From Cinclus cinclus (taxonomy: Eukaryota; Chordata; Aves; Passeriformes; Cinclidae), in the NCBI RefSeq assembly GCF_963662255.1, contig NC_085060.1, positions 9,735,630 to 9,799,629 of the forward strand: 64,000 nucleotides of DNA. The letters are read 5' to 3'. The position numbers and the translations under genes were made by a program. The notes beneath the pieces were generated by a model, which ran no database searches, had not been told where the DNA came from, and saw nothing but the letters and a program-made list of their open reading frames with translations. Numbering within the stretch: position 1 is the stretch's first letter; each line of letters begins with the position of its first letter. Below are positions 34,101 through 46,400 of this stretch, one piece after another.

Positions 34101-37100
34101 ACTGGAAGGTACTAAATCGAAGCAATCTATACTGCAATGTGTGATGGAGAAAGAGTTGCTTTCACCTTTTCAGTGAGCTAAGACATTATTGTCAGGAAAT
34201 GGCTCTGCTTCATTTACAAGTAAAAAACTTAATAGGGACTTCAGGAATAATGTCACCAACTACTATCAACTGTAAAGTTCCAGAGCAACATATTTTCATC
34301 AGATCACTATAACTTCATTGTAACTTCACTTTTGCTGGAGGAGGTGTCAACTTCAATGATATTTCATTGTCAGGGGAGAAGAAAATTTGTCTTGACAAAG
34401 TCAGTATGGAATTATTAGCTTTTAAATCCCAGTCATTGTATTTTATCATAAATTAGGATGTAAAAATAAGATGTCAGTGTTAGATTGAACCCACTTGTTT
34501 TTACTGAAAAAACACATTTTAAATTTTGACCGTTCCCCCCACACCTTGAAACATCATTTTGCAATATGGTACAAAACTGTTCTCAGTATATTAGCAATAC
34601 CCGTAAGTAAAAAAAAAAAAAAATAAAAATTACATTGTGAGTAGCTCTATCAGTAGCTTACTTGTATCACATTCAATGCAATGCCCAAGGAGGAATGGAC
34701 AAGAAGTGTTATACCCAAACCAAAACCTTGTTTTAGTCTTGCCAGCAAATGGCAAGCAAATTTGCCTTGACAGCAAGTATGTGCTCACCAAACACCAGCT
34801 ACACATAACGATGCTGAATTGTAGTTTGAAGCACTGAAGAAGAGAACTTCAAGAAACCCATCCTGTTTGCAGTTAAATCATCTGTAGCTGCCTACGGAAT
34901 CCTTAATGAGCTACATTAACCACAGGCTGGAAAGAAACCTAATATGCAAGCAGACTAGGAGCAAGGGAATCAATGAATATTATGGGCACAGAGTTGCTTA
35001 TACAAAGAAATTACTGACTAATCAGCTTCATGTGGTTTGCAGAAGGAGTTGAAGGAGAAGGAAAGAAAAGGAGAAATCATATAAAATCCTACAGATGTTT
35101 TTGGGAAACACGGTTTGCAGCACTACAAGAACCAAAGAATATCTACCATCAAACCCATGCTGGCTGGTTCCTGGCACCCTGAAAATAAGCAGCCTTTCTG
35201 TGTTTGGCAGTGTGACCATCATTTGAGAAAGTTACTTATAGGAGAGTAATTCAGTCCTGGTTTTCTAGCTGCATTATAACACTAATGATTCTGTGTCTTG
35301 CTTTTACCATTTATTAAATATGTTTTGCTTCTCTTAGCTTGGATCAGAACAGCTGAAATACAGAGCAGAGTAACGGCCAGGATGAGCTGAGGGATAGCTG
35401 ATGAGTTCAACATAAAGAAACAAATAATGTATATTAGTGCACTACAGGACAGGCAGCCCTTCTGCTTTTTGTTCATATTTATTCCTCATTCAGCTGATTT
35501 CCATGTCTATCCTCACTACCCTCACCCATGCCTGACATTAAAAGTAAGATTCATACAAAGAAGACAACCAGGGACTTCTGAGAGGAGTTTGTGGGGCTGG
35601 ATACTGTATTCCTGTTCCAAAGAAATGGTATCCTATGCTTAACTAAGGTTCTTTGGGAACTCCAGACACTTGGTCCAACTGGGTTTTCTTCATGCAGGAA
35701 CCCAGGAAGCTGGAATACACCAGGTTAAAAAAACACAGATGGGAAGACAAAACTACAAAGTGCCAGAATTGTAATATTGGCTGTGGTGTGTTTTTTGTCA
35801 CATGCCTTGGACACTCTCCCCTTGTGCTGAGAACTTTTCATTTTTCAGGCAAACAAATATTTTTATTCCATCACCATTATTCTTTTCACCACCTGATCTT
35901 CATACCCTGGGCTGATCAGGAGTGAATTGCTGATGTTTTAGCAATCCTGTCAAGATAAATGCACATATGCTTAAAGAACAAGTAGATGATGTTCTAATAG
36001 ATATGTATTGCTGGTATTAAAAGTCTAACTTGACAACTTTTACCTCTTCACTTTCAGGTTTAAAACAATTTCCAAAAACCACAGGGGAAAGTACCTTCCA
36101 CTGATGTAGTTCTGATTTTAGAGGAGTGAAATGCAAATAGATATTTTTCTTTGCAGACATCATCCTTGGCAAGACAAAAAAAATGGCTCAGCTGAAAACA
36201 TAACTTGTCCTGTTAACCCCCCACCAACTATTCAAACTCCTCAGGTCTCCTAACACTGAAATAAAAAAAAAACCTCACAGAAATTGAGAGTGTTTGTTGT
36301 GGGAAAGGGTTTGTTAACCCCTGAAGATGAATAGGATGACAAGAATGAGAACTGCTAAGGAATTCAGTAACAAGTGCAAGTGCCTCTCAGGGATCTCAGT
36401 CTCCTTATGCAGGTTACCTTGTCCAATTATGCCTAAGTTACCTGGGCAGGGAGGTGTGTGTGCTGTCAGCTTTGAATGAAGAACATTAATTCTGTTAAGA
36501 CCAAAGAATAGTCTTCAAGAAAGAATAGCTGCTTCAGTATTTCCTGTAACATGCAACTCAGTTCCTGGGTTACACACTCTACGTTGCCATGTCTCCCTGC
36601 TGGGTCGCCAGTCTTGTCTCCCTCTTGTCTCCCTCCCTTGTCTCTCTCAGCAGGGCTGTGTGGGATTCTTTTCCGTTTTGCCAGTTCAGGGAGTTGAATG
36701 CATCCACGCTGCTCTCAGGCAGCGCCAAGAGTCAGCGATGGGCATCTCTGAGGCTGTTGACATCCTCCATGGCAGTTCTCCCTCCCACTAGGACAAAATG
36801 TTCCAATGGGATAAAATCTGTATCCTGGCAGGGCTCAGAAACCAACACCTACTGCAAAACGCGACTCAGCCCCAAAGTGACCTGAACCCTGGGATCTGTT
36901 TCCCGGTGCTGAAGAAAGAGGTGGCCTCAGTCCCCACAGGCAGCACCTCTGTCCTCCTGGGGACAGCAGCAGCTGCTCCGCGGGCACCCCTGAACCAGAA
37001 GCAGAGCTGAAAGCAGAGCGTGGACGTGCCCTTGGAGGAGGTGGCTGTGGGTATGTCCCATCCCAGCACATCTGGCTGTAATCTCTCCCTCAGCTGCACA

Positions 37101-37196
37101 GGGACATGCAGAGCCCATCACTGCTTTCCCCCAGAGGTTATCCAGCTGGACAAAAAACCACAATCAAACTTGTCCCTGAATTTTCCCGAAGTCAGC

Positions 37197-37220
37197 TTTT
37201 TTTTTTTTTTTTTTTTTTTT
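37197..37220. repeat. T24 homopolymer next to a G-run cluster
   Basis: An uninterrupted run of 24 T residues that switches abruptly to GGGGGG at 37221. Two more T runs (37307-37316 and 37321-37333) follow about 90 bases to the right. On the IL1RAPL2 transcript strand these are A runs. Confidence 0.95.
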
Positions 37221-37254
37221 GGGGGGCGAGGGAGGGGAGGGTGGGGTGGGTGGG
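37221..37254 (+). other. Putative G-quadruplex motif
   Basis: The plus strand carries seven runs of three or more G separated by very short spacers: GGGGGG, CGA, GGG, A, GGGG, A, GGG, T, GGGG, T, GGG, T, GGG. Four or more G3 runs with one-base loops are the classical intramolecular parallel G-quadruplex pattern. The G-rich strand is the template strand of IL1RAPL2, so the nascent RNA would be C-rich here. Structure formation is inferred, not shown. Confidence 0.8.
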
Positions 37255-37333
37255 TGCAGAACCGCGCGAGAAAATGAATGAAATACTCTTTAAGAAACCT
37301 GGCTGGTTTTTTTTTTGTTGTTTTTTTTTTTTT

Positions 37334-37560
37334 GCAGGGAGCAGCTGTAGGAGCTGCTGCATGCCGAGAAGGAGGCGGACGGTGCGCACCCTCCCGTGGC
37401 AGCTGCTCACAGCTGCAGGGAGTGCGGGACGCGCCAGCCCCGCAGCGCCTGCCCGCGCTGGGGCACACCAGGGCACACAGCACAGAGGGACGCACCGCAG
37501 AGCGGAGACTGGGAAATGATCGCACTGCTGAAACCAATCCGCACCGGAAGATGAGGAAGT
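37334..37560. promoter_or_regulatory. CpG-rich intronic patch with CCAAT and ETS motifs
   Basis: A compact GC- and CpG-rich segment within an otherwise AT-rich intron. Near its right end are CCAAT (37534-37538), an ETS core CCGGAAG (37544-37550) and a second GGAAGT (37555-37560). On the plus strand its left edge is a long T tract ending in GCAG, shaped like a splice acceptor. This could be an intragenic promoter or enhancer, an unannotated exon, or an old GC-rich insertion. No frame across it shows a domain I recognise. Confidence 0.4.
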
Positions 37561-39616
37561 GAAGCACATGTGAGAAGAGATGTTTCCTAAAATAGAACGG
37601 TCGCTGTGATCAACCCCCCATTTTTTTTTTCTACAGAAATCTACCCTGGAGAGCTATGTGTTTCGTCACATCTGCCACTTTTTGAGACAGTCACTCTAAA
37701 ATATGCTGTGTTTTCCTCTGAATTTTCTAGCAGGCCCGTTCCACATCACACTGCCTTCAGTAAGCACCGCAAGTGCTTGTGAGAGTGGTGAGTATTAGGC
37801 GGAACACAGCCACGTTCCACTACTCCAGGGCACGGAGAGAGTTCACAGATGTTGGGGGCTGAGTCTTCCCTCCTTCCCCATTCCCTCACCCTCCCTCTAG
37901 CCCCTCTTGAAATAAAGTGCTTTCCCCCATGTCTTTTCCAAAGCTAAAGCACGCAAATCACACTCATTTCAGCTCCACATTTTATTCTGCCTTGCAATTA
38001 TGTCTGATTAGGCGTTCTTGAAGCTCCATGTGTTAGAATCAGGCCTTTTCATAATAATGAAGAAGTGAGTTTGAGAGGAAAGAAGAAGGATTAAATCTGT
38101 GAATGTTCATAAATGAGAACTGGCATTTTCAGGTACCCTACATTTTCAGGAAAGGTTTAATGAATACCCGAAGTGATGGCAAGTATTTGCTGAGTGCCTT
38201 GCTGACAAAAATAGAAAAAAATAAAATACCATGCTGGCTGGAACAACAATTGGAAAAAAGAATCGCATTTCAGATTAATCTGTGCTTCACTATAGCTATT
38301 ATTGGAGGGTTAACTTTAAACTTCTTCATTCACTTGCATAACTGCTGTGTATAACTCTGCTATATTGCTGGATAGGAAACAACTAGTTACAACAATTATG
38401 TGGTTTACAGCACAAAAATATATGTATTTTCTCTTAATAATATCTAAAAATTTTATATAATTTGCTTGTACTGTAAGAAATAAGAAAGCTATGAACTAAG
38501 TCCCCTTTCTGGAATTTGTCACTACAGGAGAAAAAATTACACCTTGCAGGAGAAAAAAGAAAAAGCGAATCAACTCTAAACTAGGAGCTGAAAATGCATG
38601 TGATAAATTCAAGCCCCCTGCACAGGCCTTTCATGATCTTTGGTGAGGCTCTGACTCCTCTCTCCCAGTGGTAAAGGGTTCAGAGCTCTGTTTACAGTGC
38701 TCTCAAAGGTCAGAGAAGAAACAGGCTCTGACTTCTGGGTCAGGCACAGTGAGGCAGCAGTTTCAAGTCTTTTGGCAGGCAGGTTGTAATGCAGCTATGC
38801 TCGAGCTATTCCATGTTTGGGGACATCTGCTCCACTACAGCCACTGCTTTGTTTTCTTGTTCATGTTTCCTACACAGTAGCACACACACACAGAAGTTCA
38901 TGTCCTCTTTTGTTGTTTTTATGGAAGTGATTTGGAGATTGAATTTGTTAAAAAAAAAAAAAGCTGATTTTTCACAAGGGTAGCACTTCAAAAAATGTGA
39001 TATTACAGCAAATATATGTGCATTCAAAATTTATCAACACAATGGATATGGTTTGTGGTCTTTTTGGCTTGCTCAAAAATTAGTCTGGTAGAAGAAATGC
39101 CATGATTACCACTAGGAAAGCATTGACCTTTGGTGGAGACATCCAAAGGTGCTGCTGAATCTTATGAGGCTTCCAAGTTAAGGAAAAGCTCAAAAGACAA
39201 TAGAAAAGATGATTTTTACTTGTAAAGCTGCTGTAGAAAAAACAACTAACCATTGAAAAAACACAATAATCCCATTTTCAGTCATGTAACAGAGATTATA
39301 AAATCCTTTTAGGAAGTTTCCTGTCTAGTTACCCGTGTTTGATGTAGGTATTTTGAACTTGGTATTGCTTGCAGTGCTGCAGCCTTCCCTACAGGAAGGT
39401 CCAGCTCCTGCCCTCACTGCAATCAATGGCAGCTCCCTCTGATTTCAGCAGTGCAGGAACAAGCTCTAACAGGGAACTCAAATCTGTAGTGCTGAGGAAA
39501 CTTTTCCAGTCTTTGCAACCACATCCTAAGATTTTGTATATTTAGTACTTATCACACAGTCCAGGACTTTGTGACAGATCAGACAGAAATAAAACGGAAA
39601 GCTCAGAAATACTTAC

Positions 39617-39787
39617 TTCCACTAGGGATCAGGTCCCTGTCTGGAATGAAGAGCTTATATCCATAGTGCTTTTCTAGAACGTCCGGCAAAATTTCAAGTG
39701 CAAACTGCTCCTCTTCATTATTATCACGATCTAACGCATCAGGATCCACTTTAGTGTATGAAAGGTAAGCATCATATTCTTTGTTGT
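39617..39787 (-). CDS. IL1RAPL2: IL1RAPL2 coding exon: N-terminal half of the TIR domain
   Basis: A 171-base exon (acceptor AG at 39789-39788, donor GTAAGT from 39616). It completes an Asp codon split with the exon at 43355 and then reads [19 protein letters not shown]; this contains TIR box 1 (YDAYLSYTK). Near its end is box 2, in [18 protein letters not shown]. These are the conserved TIR motifs of the IL-1 receptor family; the exon makes up the first strand and the BB-loop region of the intracellular domain. The acidic segment between ([20 protein letters not shown]) fits IL1RAPL2. It is intact and in phase with its neighbours. Confidence 0.97.
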
Positions 39788-42700
39788 CTGTAAGAAAACA
39801 AATTATGTTCAGCCTGTTTGTGAGAACACCATAAGGAACACAGGAGTGTACTGGACATTGTATTAGTCCTTGAAAACACCAAGAATTTCCCAACAAAATG
39901 GGAGCTTTTCACAGGAACACATAATCTGGCTTCCAGGCAGAAATTGCATGGATCCTTTCAGTTTTCTTCTGCATGCTGAGCAGTATCTCTGCTCCATGTG
40001 GTCAGGTCACAGCTGAAAAGATATGGGCAAAATTTTCATACAAATACTAAAGCGGAAACTTCTATATTTGTAATTTGCAATTCTTTCAACTTCTATTCCT
40101 CAAGAGTTCTAGGAGTATGGTAAAGTTTTGAGCTTGGAAAGTTTTGAGCAAGGAAAACTTCCTTCCATAAGTAATTGTGAGAAATGACATGACTTACTTC
40201 AAACAAATACTGACTATTCAGAAAACAATGCCAGATATAAACAGTTCAAAGCCTTTTTTATCAGTAAATCCCATAGTTTTAAAAATCAATACAATAATTT
40301 TAGATCACAATTCACTCAATCCAGGAGATTTTAAATACTTGGAGATCACATTATAAGAGAGACAAATAGCTCCCATAAAGGGCAACACTCCTTCTTCTCT
40401 TCCTCCTCCTCCTGCCCAGCACTGGGGCTTGTCTCCAGCTCTGCTTCTGAAACATGGAGCTAAGAGCTCATGAGTGTGCCAGGAACAGAAGTGGTGCCAC
40501 CACAGTGCTGGGGATCCATGCTGGGATCAGACTGTCTTAGTGACATTTCTCTTTGTATTTCTCTGCAGTAATGGAAAACAGTATATTGAAAAAGTCAACC
40601 TTCAGCAATCTGGCCTCTAGGGAAGAGTGCAGCTGCCATTATTTACAGAAAATGAAAATGTTACAGAAAAATCAAATAGTTAATGTTGTGAGAAGAAAAC
40701 TGCATGAATGGAGGGTTTCTGAGTACCAATTATCTGTAAAGAATAGTGCACATGAAAGATGATTAAAGCAGTTAGAATTCCTTGATATACTCTGATAAAA
40801 AGAACAAAGACCTAATCATAATAAAATATATCTCTTGATGACCTTGAACTGATGGTTACTTCTAATTCCTGACACAAAGCCAGACCCATAAGGGTCAGAG
40901 CTGTAGACAAAGCATGTGAATAATTACATATTTGCAAAAGGCAATTTGCCTAGTGTCACCATGGCTGTAGGGAAGGATGGAAGATGTCCACCTGGCTCGC
41001 TGACATTCCTCTGAAGTCAACAAGCCAGCCAGCTTTGGAAGCCTATGCAAAACCTGCCGCCCTGTCCATAAGGAAGCCTGCCAAAGCCTTTTAAGAGATG
41101 CCAGTGATCCTGGAGGCAGCATTCCTGCAAAGGTCTGAGCGTTTCTGTGGACAGCAGAGCCCTGGCATCCCTGACTGCAGAGAGCCAGTGCTCCCCGAGC
41201 CTCCTGCCCCTGCAGGGGCACAGCTGCCCTGCCCAGCCACCTCAGCTCGCAGTGCCAGGGACCAATGTGGGCAGAACCAGCTCCCTCGGGCTCCTGGGAG
41301 CTCCTGCAGTGGTGCTGCAGCTCCACAGCCTCAAACTTTGTGCACCAGGGCAGAGAAGGAGCTGCCCATCCTTGCCACTGCTGGCTCTGGGGCTCTGGGA
41401 GCAGCACTGTTCAGAGCCATTTCCTAAATGGATCCTGTAATCCTCAGTGTCATTTTCTCTAAAAGCAATGCTACACGGGAAGTGAGCACATCCGACATTG
41501 CTTACGTGGGATATTTTTAGAAATAGGAATAAAGCGGATCTGTTGAGTTCCAAATTTTCTTTTTTAAAGAAATACTCGTAAAAGTGGAAAACGACCCCGT
41601 GATTGCATCCATACATCTGAGTGCTCATGGGAGCTCTGTATGCTCCCACTACTGCCTACACGAGGAGAAACAAACATCCCTATATATGCTTTGACTGCTG
41701 TAACATTCTGCCTCCATCTTTCATCCTGCAGGATCAGAACGAGACACAAAGCTGCAAAAGGTCTACAGTTACACACTGGGAAAATAAAAGGCTGTTTTCA
41801 AAATTTATAGGCACACAAAATCCCTGTGTACTCATGGGGCTTCCTCTAAACAACCAGAAAATAATATTGTTTCATAAATTAAAAAAAATATTGAACCAAA
41901 GAAGTTCCATTAACGTAAAAATGCATCAGCTCCACACTGAAAACACAGGATAAACAAATCGAAGTGGGCTGGAGAAGTCACCACTTTTGGTTGGTGTGAA
42001 GCAGGGATATTATATTGGTATAATCCCAAGGTGTTTGAGGAAAAGTACTTCCCAAACCACATAATCTCACCCTTCCCTTTGTCCTAGGTACCAGAAAAAT
42101 ATTGTGCAGTATCATACAGTATGGAAAAATAATAATTTTAATTTTTTTCCCAGTCATACATGAGGATGGAGAAAGAGCAAGTTTCCTGATCTCTACTCCT
42201 GCTATTTATCAGAGAATCACAAAGTATTCTGAGCTGGAAGGGACCCACAAGGATCACCCTTCCTCCTTCTAAAGTCCCCTAGAAGTCATTCCTTCCATTC
42301 TCCAAAGCTCTTACAATTTCATTGTAGTGGAACCTTTGCACACCATATCTACCCATCGTGAAACAAAAACATTTATTACTGTGATAACAGAAGTGCCAAT
42401 TGCAGAAAGCAACATGACAATGCAACTACACATTGTTTTGGCATTACAGAAAATGTGTTCCCTCTTTTCAAAAACATTAGAGTTTCTAGATGTAGCATTC
42501 CAGAGCCTGTGTGACTGCTAAGTGTTGCAGTGGGCTATGACAAGCACCTACACTTGAATACTGTACTTTCTCTCTTTAGCAGATATTATTTAGATGCATA
42601 TTAATAACAAATTAATTATGAAAGAAGTGTTAAGAACATACTAATAGGATTTAAAGACTGGGATTTAGTTTACAGGGTTCATAGGGGAACCCTCCAGCTT

Positions 42701-43354
42701 CATAGGAGAAGGAATGTTCTATATTCAGAAGAATTAAAGCTTCAATTCAAAAATACAAGTTTAGCTTTAGGCACCAAACAGAATACATGCGAGTGAGAAG
42801 GAAGGTCAGGGAAGAAAAAATGGAAAACAGCCTAGTTTATTCCTAAAGATACTCCCCAGGCAAGCTGCACATTCCCACCAAGTTGTTTAGAGTCTCCCAA
42901 TTAACTGAGGTAACCAGTTAGCCTCATAACAATCACCTCTCACTAGTCAGAGGAGGCCACTGGAAGCCTGGTGGCAATTCAATGAAAATGCGTCATGAAG
43001 AACACGTGGTGAAAGGCTGCTCAGATACAGTGTGGATCTCAGAAGGGATCCTGGACACATGTGGCACTGAACACATGAATGTGAAGAGTTCACAGGTGAC
43101 ATGTGAGCCTCTGTAGCAGACTCATGAACAATCCTTCTGGCTCCTTTTTGCTCACGGCAGAGCCCAGTGACATTTCTGTGAAAGATACACTGATCTCGGG
43201 GGGCTTTGGGAGAAAGCCTTGGGGCTTGACACTGTTGAGTGCTTAGTAGTTTAAACTAGCAGCAGGTATCTTTTAGGATTCATTTCAGTCTCACCACTTT
43301 GGGTCTCTGAAATATTTCCATTGCATATTTTCAGTTTCTTGTGCAACCGCTTAC
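39788..43354 (-). other. IL1RAPL2: IL1RAPL2 intron between transmembrane and TIR exons
   Basis: A 3.6-kb intron with donor GTAAGC (43354-43349) and acceptor AG (39789-39788). It contains one short CR1 end at 42211-42265. A GC-rich but CpG-poor segment at 41100-41430 is open in several frames without recognisable coding content. Nothing else is identified. Confidence 0.85.
42211..42265 (-). mobile_element. Short CR1 3'-end fragment, minus strand
   Basis: AGAATCACAAAGTATTCTGA followed by GCTGGAAGGGACCCACAAGG is the reverse complement of the 3' terminus of an avian CR1 element. Similarity fades after about 55 bases, so only the 3' tip remains. The element points along the minus strand, the same direction as IL1RAPL2. 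Confidence 0.75.
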
Positions 43355-43498
43355 CATCAGCTGTTTCATCTCCTCCAAAGTTCTGTCTGTAGAACAGCAT
43401 TAACTCTATGTTGTAGCACTTATAGATGGTCACGAGCAAAATAAGCAGAAGAAGGATGGCTCCCAGTCCTCCAGCTAGTTCTATTTTGTAGATCAAAT
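43355..43498 (-). CDS. IL1RAPL2: IL1RAPL2 coding exon: transmembrane helix and juxtamembrane segment
   Basis: A 144-base exon (acceptor AG at 43500-43499, donor GTAAGC from 43354). After completing an Asp codon it reads LIYKIELAGGLGA, then the hydrophobic stretch ILLLLILLVTIY, a stop-transfer KCYNIELMLFYRQ and NFGGDETAD. This is the single-pass transmembrane helix of the IL-1 receptor family with the start of the cytoplasmic side. The ELAGGLGA lead-in and YKCYNIELMLFYRQ match the IL1RAPL subfamily. The last base is the first base of a split Asp codon completed at 39787. No defect is seen. Confidence 0.96.
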
Positions 43499-46400
43499 CT
43501 AAAAATAGCAAGAAAAGGCAAAAAGGTTATGACCTTTCCAAGCTATATTTTCTCTATTCCACCATACAATTCCACATAAAATTGTGCAACGTCTAATTAT
43601 AATCACCATACCATTAAGAATGCCTAATAATTTTGTCCATTACCTATTACTTAATTTTACTCATTTACTCCATCTACTGCCCACCTGAAATAACCATCTG
43701 AAATCCAGAATGCATTTGAGGCTATATATGTAAATCTCCTACACAGGAACTATGTGGTGATCTTACACAGGGAAGTAACCAACTTTTAATGAGCTGGTGG
43801 AATTTGAAACTTCTGCATTGGCAGAGTGCATCAAATGCTCTATGCAGCACGTGAGAACAGATTGGGCAGGATCTAGTCCCTCCCCCACCAAATGAGACAG
43901 CTTTGGTTTTATATTTGTCAAGCCTGTGGACAAGCTGATGTGAGCTGCCAAGCCACAGCTTCAGCTGGATCACTGGAAAATGAGTTGAGCTTGCAGGAAG
44001 CCCAAGATAACACAAGAATCCAGGAGCACACATTAAACTGCAAAGTGCCATTTTGTCATTTTTGTAGACATGCATATTTGTAGAGTTCACATTATACTTT
44101 AATGGGACCTAGTGTTAGTTAAAATTTCCTACTCAGATGCTTTTATTAGGAAACATCACAAGAACTCAAAGAACTCCACAAATACATCCAGAGAGAGTGA
44201 TCTATCTTTTACAGCTGGGGAAACAGGTTTAGAAAAGAGAAGCAGCATGCTCAAGGTCATTCAGCAAACCAATGACAAAATGGGATAAACCCCCTTGGAT
44301 ACCAGTCCAGAGCTCCATCTGATGCAAGAGACTCACATGAAGAGCATTGTTTTTTATCCTGAAATGTCCTCTGAAAGTAACATTGCTCCTAACACCACCT
44401 GGCATATTACTTAGCCATAAAAGACAGAGGATGACAATTTGACTCTCACAGCCTGTAGTAGTTCAGATAAGACGTCGTGAAGATATTTGCTGCTGTGACA
44501 AACACAGTGAGAAGTTGCCAAACTAATACAGGCAGGACAAAGTTTTTGTGATCTTTACGCTTCTAAAACTTAGGTCAGAAAAAATTACTCGTATGTCACT
44601 TGTGTCACTTTCAAGATAAAAAGCAAATTAGTTGTGTATCTTTGGGGGTTATTCTAGCCTTGCCATGCCTTGTATTTCAATAATTAACATCAGATGTCAA
44701 GCTATTCCCAGTTTACAGTATCTCTGATGTCTGTCTGGCAAGAAGTCATGGACTAATAGATGGAAAAAGTCTATTATAATAGCTATTTAATCTCTCTGAG
44801 AACACAGGGAATTCATGGGACTTTTACTACACTGCATGATAAAGCTGCATGTGCTCTGGGGGATAAATCTAGGCAAATAGAGAACAGAGTTGGTTAAAAT
44901 CACTTTTGAGGGGAATTATTTTTTTAAATTGTATTAAAACTTTTTTTTTGCTAGGAAATTTAGATGATGGCAAAGCTGCCAGCTTGGAAGGAAAGAAAAT
45001 GCTGAGCCTTGCAGCCCACACAGAAGCACAGAGTTGTGTACACTTTTGGTGGGAGAATGGCAGTGTATTAAGCAAACCCACAAAATCCAGCTCAAAAGAC
45101 AAAATTGATCAGCTTTTGCATGTCCAGTATTTGCCCTTCTGCCCTATGAACTCTCCTAGGGGACAGACACAAGGAGGCAGAAAGACAAAGCTTTTGAGCT
45201 CCCCTTATTTCCATTCCAAAGTGGAGGCAATGAAAAAAACCTTGGATGTTCAATTTTCTTGCCTACTCTACTTAGTCTTAGCATCTGATTAATTCCTTCC
45301 TCCTCAAGTGGTCCTCATGGAGACAAATAAGGAAGCAGCACATCCAACACCAGAAAGGAAGCTGAATCTGATCTCTGTGCTGTAAAAGTGACTGAAAAAT
45401 AGCTAATAATACTGATAGTTTCTAATGTAAAATAATGTAGAAAGACCTTGCCACAACATATTACACATATTACAGAGGATCATGGTCTTTAAAATAGCAA
45501 AACTCTCATAAATACCCAATAGAGACAGCTATGTTTTAGAAGTTCCTCATAATTTAGTGATGTATCAGTATCAAACCCTATCCCCTAAAATTAGTTCCTT
45601 GTAAGTCTTGATTGAAGGCACGAGGAAAAAAAAAAGAAAAAAAAATAATGAGAAAAAGTCATCATAATATTTACTTTTATCTCAATTCACTACTTCTTGG
45701 CACTAAAAGCATGGTCTGACTTTATGCTGTGGTTTCTGACAAGTTATTTATCTTTCAGAACAGTTATATTATAGACTATGTAGACTTCAGTCACTAAAAT
45801 GCTGGACTGTTTTCAAACCCTTTTGAAGGGAATCCTGAACTATTACCACAACTAAGGGACAACTGGGTGTATACTGCATTTCCATGTTATTTGAGCACCA
45901 AATATGCTAGGACAGCACAGAGAAGAAAAAAACAAAAGAAAAGCAAACCAGACCCCAGATTGTCCAGAACTTATTTCTGAACTGCTTGAAATCAAGTACC
46001 AGTGTGGTCTTGAATTAAGGCAGCAAAGAAGACAGCAGACAGCTGTGTTCAGGTCTTAGGAGCATGTCTGATTCTGCCTTTGCATTGGTAGCTTTGGATT
46101 TTAAACTGGATTTGGTTCTTTATCGGGTGAAAACCTCCAGTGATAAAAATAATCCTAAATGATGGCACACGCTCTGGGGCTACTGATAAAATGAAGCTAT
46201 GCAAACAGCACTCCTGTATTCTCCTGAAGGTTTGTGGGGACTTTAGCACAAATACAGCAAAAGGCTTTTATACATTTTCCCTGAAACATTTGAACAGAAA
46301 ATTTTTTCTTTTTTTTTTTTTTCCTTTTTCCAAAGCAAATTATGTGCTAAAAATAACCATCTGATGTCAAAACAAGAAGTCTAGAAAATCTTGTACATCT

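Larger units (their letters stand above)
31137..39616 (-). other. IL1RAPL2: IL1RAPL2 intron between the two TIR exons
   Basis: An 8.5-kb intron with donor GTAAGT (39616-39611) and acceptor AG (31138-31137). Most of it is AT-rich unique sequence. The exception is the patch at 37197-37560 (T run, G-run cluster and CpG-rich segment), listed separately. I found no other exon, CR1 copy or RNA gene. Confidence 0.85.

Noticed and set aside
37118..37569. Long open frames on both strands across the intronic GC-rich patch.
   Set aside because: They translate the T and A homopolymers into Phe or Lys runs and share no domain with known proteins. The patch is kept as a composition anomaly, not as a gene.
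39788..39896. Upstream extension of the TIR exon open frame with an in-frame Met.
   Set aside because: A clear acceptor AG precedes the exon and the phase requires splicing from 43355. The upstream codons are intron.
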